A stretch of 11,580 nucleotides of DNA from Chloroflexota bacterium (GTDB taxonomy: Bacteria > Chloroflexota > Dehalococcoidia > DSTF01 > JACRBR01): NCBI GenBank assembly GCA_016213125.1, contig JACRBR010000131.1, positions 1-11,580 on the forward strand. Direction: 5' to 3'. The notes beneath the pieces were generated by a model. That model had not been told where the DNA came from. It did not search any database and was given only the letters and a program-made list of their open reading frames with translations. This document shows, piece after piece, positions 1 to 4,550 of the stretch; the stretch's first letter is position 1, and each line of letters starts with the position of its first letter. The position numbers and the translations under genes were made by a program.

Positions 1-393
1 AACAACAGCTGGCTGAAATTGGAAGAGCGCTTGGACGGACTGAAGGCAGAGCTCCAAGCCGCTACGAGTCTGGATGACGTCCAAGATGTTGGCCGCCGCT
101 GTCGCGAAATCCTGATCGACGCCGCGGATCTGGCGTGTAGTGCTGATTTGCTCGAATCTGAGAAGGATCCACCGAAAAACGGCGACGCCAAGCGTAAGAT
201 CGAGATCTTCCTTGATTCACGAGCGGGCGGCTCTGGCCATATCGAGTTACGCCGACTTGTCAAAACTACCTGGGATTTAGCGAATGCTGTAACGCACTCG
301 TCAAGAGCTGAACGCGTGGATGCATTCGCCGCTGCGCAGGCCACAGTGATGCTTGTTCGAATTCTGCACGAAATCGAAAAGTCCGACAGCTAG
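1..393 (+). CDS. Unrecognised helical protein, 5' end cut off; partner of a HigA-type antitoxin
   Basis: I do not recognise this gene. The frame is open from the first base (N-N-S-W-L-K-L-E-E-R), so the true start is probably upstream. A TTG at 19 is possible but has no clear ribosome binding site. The protein is rich in charged helices and has no signal peptide or membrane segment. The C-terminal third has the pattern W-D-L-A-N-A-V-T-H followed by a hydrophobic helix (VDAFAAAQATVMLVRIL). The N-A-V-T-H stretch resembles the R-N-x3-H motif of HEPN ribonucleases, but the arginine is replaced by alanine, so any HEPN link is weak inference. It ends 29 bp before a HigA-like gene on the same strand. 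That is the position a HigB toxin normally holds, but nothing here looks like HigB/RelE. Base composition is less GC-rich than in most of the window, consistent with transfer. Confidence 0.6.
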   Translation, partial: NNSWLKLEERLDGLKAELQAATSLDDVQDVGRRCREILIDAADLACSADLLESEKDPPKNGDAKRKIEIFLDSRAGGSGHIELRRLVKTTWDLANAVTHSSRAERVDAFAAAQATVMLVRILHEIEKSDS

Positions 394-422
394 GCTAGGT
401 CCCCGGTAGGTGGTCAACCACT

Positions 423-698
423 ATGGCGACTAAGACGGCTCATCGTTCGTCTGACCTGGCGATTCCCCTTGGGGAGTTGCTACAGGAAGAGCTTGAGGCG
501 CGAGGTATGACGCAGAAGGACCTTTCACGCGAAACGCACAGGCCGCCACAGGCGATTAACGAGATCATTCGGGGCCGGAAGCGGATCACGCCCGAAACCG
601 CTCTGGACCTCGAACGGGCGCTCGGCACGCCTGCCAGCTTCTGGCTCAACCTGGAGTCGAACTTCCAGCTAGCCAAAGCGAGACTGCGCAGGTCATGA
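423..698 (+). CDS. higA: HigA-family XRE antitoxin / addiction-module regulator
   Basis: This is a 91-residue helix-turn-helix protein. The family pattern is clear: I-P-L-G-E-L-L-Q-E-E-L at residues 14-24, M-T-Q-K-D-L as the first HTH helix, then PPQAINEIIRGRKRITPETA and L-G-T-P-A-S-F-W-L-N-L-E. In known modules HigA binds its toxin and represses the operon promoter. The ATG at 423 is preceded by a modest GGTAGG. The gene shares its strand with the upstream gene at a 29 bp gap, so co-transcription is likely. The protein stops soon after F-W-L-N-L-E-S. Longer relatives carry an ImmA/IrrE-like peptidase domain at that point, so this is either the ordinary short HigA form or a shortened one. The antitoxin family is certain; the toxin is not identified. 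Confidence 0.88.
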   Translation: MATKTAHRSSDLAIPLGELLQEELEARGMTQKDLSRETHRPPQAINEIIRGRKRITPETALDLERALGTPASFWLNLESNFQLAKARLRRS

Positions 699-704
699 GG
701 CCGC

Positions 705-719
705 ACAGCGCGTCGCTGT
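705..719. terminator. Small hairpin between convergent genes
   Basis: Six-base arms ACAGCG and CGCTGT are separated by CGT in the 30 bp gap between the stops of higA and the DGPF pseudogene. A short TTT follows on the + strand. This may be a weak bidirectional terminator. The stem is short and there is no real U-tract. Confidence 0.3.
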
Positions 720-728
720 TTGGAACTA

Positions 729-1081
729 TCAGCCCTCCAGCACCGGCCGGATCTCGATCGTGATCGGCAGCCCCGGCCACGTCTTCAGCAGCTCCACCGC
801 CGCCTGCATGTCCGGCGCATTGATCAGGCCGAACCCGCCGATCGCTTCCTTCGTCTCCGCGAACGGTCCGTCGGTTAGGGATGAGCGACCGATGTCCACG
901 CGCACCGTCCGCGCCGTCCGCACCGGCTGCAGCCGGTTCCCCACGCCCGGCACGATCAGCCCCGCTTTCCCGTTCGCCTCCCACCACGCGCCACCTTCGC
1001 ATAGCTCGCCCCGAACTCCGCCGCCGGCACGGCCTCCCGCTCCCGTTCGTCCTCGCAGATGATCATCATGAACTGTGGCAC
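729..1081 (-). pseudogene. DGPF/YciI-family protein gene broken by a one-base deletion
   Basis: The 3' part (729-953) reads as a DGPF domain: T-V-R-V-D-I-G, S-S-L-T-D-G-P-F-A-E-T-K-E, then I-E-I-R-P-V-L-E-G. The normal N-terminal half lies just upstream in another frame: V-P-Q-F-M-M-I-I-C-E-D-E-R, then S-Y-A-K-V-A-R. Adding one base beside position 986/987 joins them as V-A-R-W-W-E-A-N-G-K-A-G-L-I-V-P-G-V-G. The result is a 117-residue protein of normal family length. The restored start is GTG at 1081 with GAAGGGAG about 8 bases upstream. These dimeric ferredoxin-like proteins are often found beside ECF sigma factors; their reaction is poorly known. No sigma gene is adjacent here. The lesion could be a true mutation or a sequencing error. 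The rest of both halves is well conserved, which favours error or recent loss. Confidence 0.8.
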
Positions 1082-1105
1082 GTCACCGCTCCCTTCTAGC
1101 CTCCG

Positions 1106-1118
1106 CTTGATGATTGTA
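1106..1118 (-). promoter_or_regulatory. Candidate -10 box for the DGPF gene
   Basis: On the minus strand a TACAAT hexamer (1113-1118) lies 32 bases upstream of the restored GTG start, which would put the transcript start near 1106. No good -35 is seen at 16-18 bp, so the call rests on the -10 alone. Confidence 0.3.
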
Positions 1119-1252
1119 CGACGAATGATGGCGTTCAGTTTCGACAGGATTCGCAAGAGTGGCGTCGGATCGGCCCCGACCGAACCTGCACGCGCCACCC
1201 CCACAGTGGCGACCACGGATAGTGCCGAGGGGTGGCCGCTGAACCCTCCCTC

Positions 1253-1280
1253 ACGACCCTAACGACCAACGACCAACACG
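1253..1280 (+). repeat. Short heptamer array (AACGACC)
   Basis: About four 7-bp units: CGACCCT, AACGACC, AACGACC, AACACGC. It lies upstream of the A copy of the composite repeat. It is one of several arrays in the window with a 7-bp period but different unit sequences. Confidence 0.6.
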
Positions 1281-1300
1281 CAGCGAGCCATTCCATCGCC

Positions 1301-1427
1301 CCTTCGTGTTCCCTTCGCCGTTCCACGCCCCAACGCCCAACGCCCAACGCCTAACGCCCAAACCCCTATTTGTCCAAAAGTGATCTGGCGCCCTTGGAGA
1401 TCCCGCCCCGCCTCCCCTACGCTCGCC
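1301..1427 (+). repeat. Dispersed repeat module 1, copy A
   Basis: This block matches the reverse complement of 10110-10202. Shared parts in order are CCTTCGTG...CCCTTCG, CCAC...CCCCAAC, CTATTT.TCCAAAAGTGATCTG, and a GC-rich block that starts CTTGGAGATCCCGCC and ends TCCCCTAC.CTCGCC. The right-hand 60 bp are nearly identical between copies. Copy A is longer because it holds an AACGCCC array where copy B has a single CCCCCAAC. No gene follows copy A, whereas copy B stands upstream of a small ORF. Confidence 0.85.
1324..1366 (+). repeat. Heptamer array (AACGCCC)
   Basis: Tandem 7-bp units at 1332, 1339, 1346, 1353 and 1360: AACGCCC twice, AACGCCT, AACGCCC, AAACCCC. It is embedded in repeat module 1 and absent from the other copy of that module, so it looks like a local expansion. 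Confidence 0.85.
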
Positions 1428-1537
1428 GCGGAAAACACCGGCCGGAGGCCCACCCATGACGCGCCTCATCACCGCCGCCCTGCCAGCCCGCCCCCTCCTC
1501 TCGCTCGGCCCTTCCGGCAGATTGACCCCCAATACGT

Positions 1538-1701
1538 GCAATCAGAGCAATCAAACAGGGCCACCGCCAGATTCAGGCGCTTTGATTGCCCGGGCCTCGT
1601 ACCAATCAAACCAATCAAACATCCGAATCTGGCCCGTCGCGCCCCCAATCAACGCGGGAATCGCGGGCGAAAAAGGGAAAACCCAAAATGCAATCAAACC
1701 C
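1538..1701 (+). repeat. CAATCAAA-rich repeat module 2, copy A
   Basis: CAATCAAA or close variants occur near 1551, 1603, 1612, 1649 and 1691, with an inverted TTTGATTG at 1581. From 1602 the order CCAATCAAA, CCAATCAAA, ATCCGAATCTG, GCCCG, CCAATCAAC, GCGAAAA and CAATCAAAC matches the reverse complement of 9609-9708. Identity is high over the first 60 bases and looser after that. Function is unknown. Confidence 0.8.
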
Positions 1702-1733
1702 ACCTCGGCGCCCCCGCCGACCAGCTCGCAGCC

Positions 1734-2660
1734 CTACCGCAGCACCGTCTCCAGCCAGAACTCCGCGAAGCTCTCGGCGTCCAGCCCCGTCACCACCTCC
1801 GCCTCCGCGCCGGCAGCGGGGTCGACAAACGTGCGCACGATGCTCTGGTGCAAGGCCACCGTCACCGGCATCCGCTCGGTGCGGACGAATCGCCTTCCCG
1901 CCGGCGTCATGCACGCGACCGCCAGAGGGTCGTGCAGCAGGCACACGTACTCCGCCGGGATGATGCCGCGCCCCCGGCTCTGCAGCCGCACCACCCAGAT
2001 GTCGATCTGGCGCGCCAGCTCGCGGCACAGCGCGTCGCCCGTCCGCAGCCGCTCCAGGTGCGGCGCCTTCAGCCACGCCTGGAAGGTGATGTCCCCCGGC
2101 ACGTACAACGTCGGTATCCCGGCGGAGAGCGCCCGCAGCGACGCCTGCTGGTCGACGTTCAGGTTGTGGTCCACGGCCGGTGTCAGCACCTGGTCCAGGA
2201 ACCTCGGCGGCGCGAAGATGCCGCCCATCACCGTCAGCCGCGGCACGTCGTCCGAGAACGACGGGTCGCGCTCCAGCGCCGCTGCCACGTTCGACTGCAT
2301 GCCGACCGTGCACACCTCATACCGGTGCGCCGCGCACTCCTCGAGCAGCAGCGTCACGCCGTCGCGCTCGGAAAGCACAAGCTCGTCGGTCCACGGACCG
2401 AGCATGTCGTCCTCGTGCCCGGCCTCCGAGCGCCGCTGCGGGTGCTCATCACCGCGAATCCCCGCCGCCACCTCGATGTCGTCGCGCCCCGCCAGCATCA
2501 GCAGCTTCTTCGCGATCCGCGCCCGCCGCACGGTATCGCCCGAGACCGTCGTCACGGCGCGCAGGTCCAGCTCCGGATGCCGCACCGCGAACGCTATCGC
2601 CAGCGCGTCATCCACGTCCGTGCCGGTGTCCGTATCAAGGATGAACGCCGTCTTCGCCAT
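1734..2660 (-). CDS. Nucleoside hydrolase (IunH family)
   Basis: A 308-residue protein of normal family length. These enzymes hydrolyse the N-glycosidic bond of ribonucleosides to ribose and a free base, with a Ca2+ ion held by the N-terminal aspartates. Seen here: D-T-D-T-G-T-D-V-D-D-A-L-A-I at residues 9-22 (metal and ribose binding), V-T-V-S-G-D, V-G-M-Q-S-N at 119-124, M-G-G-I at 145, D-H-N-L-N-V-D at 164-170 (substrate Asn), and L-H-D-P-L-A-V-A at 242-249 (the conserved His-Asp). There is no signal peptide, so it acts in the cytoplasm. The ATG at 2660 has GTGGAG upstream, supplied by a duplicated copy of the EthD gene tail. It lies downstream of the EthD gene on the same strand, so they were probably one operon. 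Base specificity (purine, pyrimidine or non-nucleoside) cannot be told. Confidence 0.93.
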   Translation of the reverse strand: MAKTAFILDTDTGTDVDDALAIAFAVRHPELDLRAVTTVSGDTVRRARIAKKLLMLAGRDDIEVAAGIRGDEHPQRRSEAGHEDDMLGPWTDELVLSERDGVTLLLEECAAHRYEVCTVGMQSNVAAALERDPSFSDDVPRLTVMGGIFAPPRFLDQVLTPAVDHNLNVDQQASLRALSAGIPTLYVPGDITFQAWLKAPHLERLRTGDALCRELARQIDIWVVRLQSRGRGIIPAEYVCLLHDPLAVACMTPAGRRFVRTERMPVTVALHQSIVRTFVDPAAGAEAEVVTGLDAESFAEFWLETVLR

Positions 2661-2744
2661 CTACGCCATCTCCACTTCGCTAGTCCGTACGGACAGGTCC
2701 TCAGACCTGTCCTCACGCGCGGTCACCTACACCATCTCCACCTC
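2661..2744 (-). repeat. 18-bp direct duplication flanking a hairpin insert
   Basis: The bases at 2661-2678 and 2727-2744 agree at 16 of 18 positions. On the minus strand they read GA(A/G)GTGGAGATGG(C/T)GTAG, which is the last codons and stop of the EthD gene. The inner 48 bp (2679-2726) hold a hairpin found again near 8763. The outer copy ends exactly where the nucleoside hydrolase ATG begins. The simplest reading is an insertion that duplicated its target. Confidence 0.8.
2687..2714 (-). repeat. GGACAGGTC hairpin repeat, copy 1
   Basis: Perfect 9-bp arms GGACAGGTC (2691-2699) and GACCTGTCC (2704-2712) with a 4-base loop, flanked by GTAC and TC. The 28-bp unit is found inverted at 8763-8790, identical except for the loop. 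Both copies lie between two minus-strand genes. Confidence 0.9.
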
Positions 2745-3029
2745 TTCCACGACGATCACCTGCGTGCCACCGAGGAAGTTCGCGGCATCGCGCGCCGCCT
2801 CCTGCGCCGCTTCCGACGTGAACGCGCCCCGCATCGTTTCGGGCGAGTCGAACCACATTTCCGCCACGCCGTCGAATGGCGCGCCGTCGGCCAGGACGTG
2901 GTTCTGTACGTACTTGCGCACGCCGGGCATGCGCGCGCCGATGGGACCATGTACCTCGCGCCAGTACCGGCGGAACTCGTCGCGCGGCATGTCCGCCTTC
3001 TTCTGCAGCACCACCAGCACCTTCGTCAT
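2727..3029 (-). CDS. EthD-like dimeric alpha/beta-barrel protein
   Basis: A 100-residue protein with the EthD pattern: a first strand K-V-L-V-V-L-Q, then D-E-F-R-R-Y-W-R-E-V-H-G-P-I at residues 17-30, a middle strand with G-V-A-E-M-W-F-D-S (54-62), and a last strand V-I-V-V-E-E-V. Members are ferredoxin-like dimers. EthD itself belongs to an ether-degrading gene set, and relatives are polyketide cyclases or decarboxylating enzymes, so the exact role here is open. The ATG at 3029 has GGAGG 6 bases upstream. It is divergent from the nitroreductase over a 92 bp gap and is followed by the nucleoside hydrolase. The family is confident; the function is not. Confidence 0.85.
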   Translation of the reverse strand: MTKVLVVLQKKADMPRDEFRRYWREVHGPIGARMPGVRKYVQNHVLADGAPFDGVAEMWFDSPETMRGAFTSEAAQEAARDAANFLGGTQVIVVEEVEMV

Positions 3030-3055
3030 GCGGCCTCCGCGGGAGCTAGCACCAG

Positions 3056-3078
3056 ACCATGGGAACGGGGATCATGGT
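3056..3078. promoter_or_regulatory. Candidate operator dyad in a divergent promoter region
   Basis: Arms ACCATG and CATGGT are separated by 11 bases, midway between the EthD and nitroreductase starts. A TetR gene lies just downstream of the nitroreductase, so this could be its operator. The six-base arms are short and could be chance. Confidence 0.3.
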
Positions 3079-3121
3079 ATGCGCGAGCGAGCTCTCACGA
3101 TAGCCGATTGGAGCATCAACC

Positions 3122-3733
3122 ATGGACTTCTTCGATGTCGCCACGACGACGCGCGCCATGCGCCGCTTGCACCCCGACCCGGTGCCCGACGAGGACCTGT
3201 GGACGATTCTGGAGACCGCAACCATGGCCGCCAGCGGCGGAAACACGCAGCCCTGGCGATTCGTCGTAATCCGCGATGCGGAGGCGAGGAAGAGGATCGC
3301 CGCCTGGTATCTGGATGCGTGGGAGAAGACATACGGACCCGCGCGGGAACTGATGCGCGCCAACCCCAGCTCGGCGATGACCTACAACTCGGCCAACCAC
3401 CTCGCGAATCACCTGGCGGAGGTGCCGGTGCTGATCCTGGTGACCATCCGGAAGGACAACTTCCGCAACGGACCGATCGCGGGCGCGTCGATCTACCCTG
3501 CCGTGCAGAACCTCATGCTCGCTGCGCGGGCGCTGGGCTACGGGACCACGCTGACGACGCTGCACAAACTGCACGACGCCGAGGTCAAGGAGCTGCTGGG
3601 CCTTCCGGAAGACCAGGAGACGATGGCCCTCATCCCTCTCGGCAAGCCGAAGGGCAAGTTCGCACGCCCGCCCCGTCAGCCGGTGGAGCGCGTCGTGTAC
3701 TGGGAGAAGTGGGGCGAGACGCGCGCGCGATAG
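3122..3733 (+). CDS. Nitroreductase-family FMN oxidoreductase
   Basis: A 203-residue protein. The family uses FMN and NAD(P)H to reduce nitroaromatics, quinones or other electrophiles, usually as a cytoplasmic dimer. Visible motifs are T-R-A-M-R-R-L at residues 10-16 (the usual R-S-V-R-x-F phosphate-binding turn), A-A-S-G-G-N-T-Q-P-W-R-F at 36-47, the helix A-S-I-Y-P-A-V-Q-N-L-M-L-A-A-R-A-L-G-Y-G-T at 122-142, and a C-terminal G-K-P-K-G-K-F. The ATG at 3122 has TTGGAG about 9 bases upstream. A TetR gene follows at a 117 bp gap on the same strand, which suggests substrate-responsive control. The substrate cannot be read from the sequence. Confidence 0.93.
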   Translation: MDFFDVATTTRAMRRLHPDPVPDEDLWTILETATMAASGGNTQPWRFVVIRDAEARKRIAAWYLDAWEKTYGPARELMRANPSSAMTYNSANHLANHLAEVPVLILVTIRKDNFRNGPIAGASIYPAVQNLMLAARALGYGTTLTTLHKLHDAEVKELLGLPEDQETMALIPLGKPKGKFARPPRQPVERVVYWEKWGETRAR

Positions 3734-3812
3734 TCGCGATCGTGATGGAGCATGCACTGATGATGCCGCAACGCGCAATCGGTGCGCGCATTCGATGTTG
3801 GAACAGGTGGTC

Positions 3813-3821
3813 TGCTACTGT
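3813..3821 (+). promoter_or_regulatory. Candidate extended -10 for the TetR gene
   Basis: TGCTACTGT has the TGn extension and a TACTGT hexamer, 29 bases before the GTG start of the TetR gene. No matching -35 is seen. The gene may instead be read through from the nitroreductase. Confidence 0.25.
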
Positions 3822-3850
3822 GAAGAGCGAGGGCGGTTGGGAGGAGTGCG

Positions 3851-4456
3851 GTGGCAAGACCATACAGGCTTGGAAAACGCGCGCTGGGCGTCGCGGCGAC
3901 CAGGCAGCGCATCATGGACGCCACGCTCGAGCTGATGGAGCAGGGCGGGCTGGACACGGCCAACATCCAGGCCATCGCGAAGCACGCGCGCGTGACACGT
4001 CCCACCGTCTACCAACAGTTCGGTTCCCGTCAAGAACTTCTGCTGGCCGTAACGAACGAGGCTCTGGACCGCGCCGACGTGCGGGCGGTGCGCAAGGCGT
4101 TGCAGCTTCCGGACGCCGGCAAGGCCGTCCGTGGCATGCTCCGGGGCTCCTGCAAGTTCTGGGACTCCGAGTACGTGCTCTTCAGCCGGATCAAGGGCCT
4201 CGCGCTTATCGACGACGAGGCGAAGCACGTCAACGAAGCGAAGGAGCAGGTCAGGCGCGGACACGTCGAGAACATCGTTGGCCGGCTCTCCAACCAGAGA
4301 TTGCTGCGAAAGGGCTTGACGCGGAAGGACGCCGCCGATCGCCTCTACCTCCTCTGCAGCTTCGAGGTGTTCTCGGGCCTGCGCCGCGCCGGTCATTCCG
4401 TGGATACGGTCGCCGCGCGCTTGATAGACCTCGCCGAGCACACCGTTCTTTCCTGA
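3851..4456 (+). CDS. TetR-family transcriptional regulator
   Basis: A 201-residue protein of typical TetR size. The N-terminal DNA-binding domain is clear: R-Q-R-I-M-D-A-T-L-E-L-M-E-Q-G-G-L at 18-34, then the helix-turn-helix A-N-I-Q-A-I-A-K-H-A-R-V-T-R-P-T-V-Y-Q-Q-F at 37-57, and G-S-R-Q-E-L-L. The rest is a helical ligand-binding and dimer domain without recognisable ligand residues. The start is GTG, with GGGAGGAG just upstream. It follows the nitroreductase on the same strand and probably controls it, the divergent EthD gene, or itself; the ligand is unknown. It precedes the GT-C gene with a 94 bp gap that holds the palindrome CAGGCGCCTG at 4461-4470. Confidence 0.93.
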   Translation: MARPYRLGKRALGVAATRQRIMDATLELMEQGGLDTANIQAIAKHARVTRPTVYQQFGSRQELLLAVTNEALDRADVRAVRKALQLPDAGKAVRGMLRGSCKFWDSEYVLFSRIKGLALIDDEAKHVNEAKEQVRRGHVENIVGRLSNQRLLRKGLTRKDAADRLYLLCSFEVFSGLRRAGHSVDTVAARLIDLAEHTVLS

Positions 4457-4550
4457 TCGCCAGGCGCCTGTCGCTCATTGACGAAGGAAATACAGACCTC
4501 GTCAGTGACCGCGCCCGCGGCTGCCTGCCGGTGCACCCGGCTGGGATACC

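Larger units (their letters stand above)
1082..1733. other. Gene-free region built of repeats
   Basis: I see no credible gene in these 652 bases. The left part is the leader of the DGPF gene. From about 1253 the region is made of two 7-bp arrays, an A/B repeat shared with 10110-10202, and a CAATCAAA-rich module shared with 9609-9782. Long plus-strand open frames here continue antisense through real genes and show no family pattern. The + strand is strongly C-rich. Confidence 0.7.
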
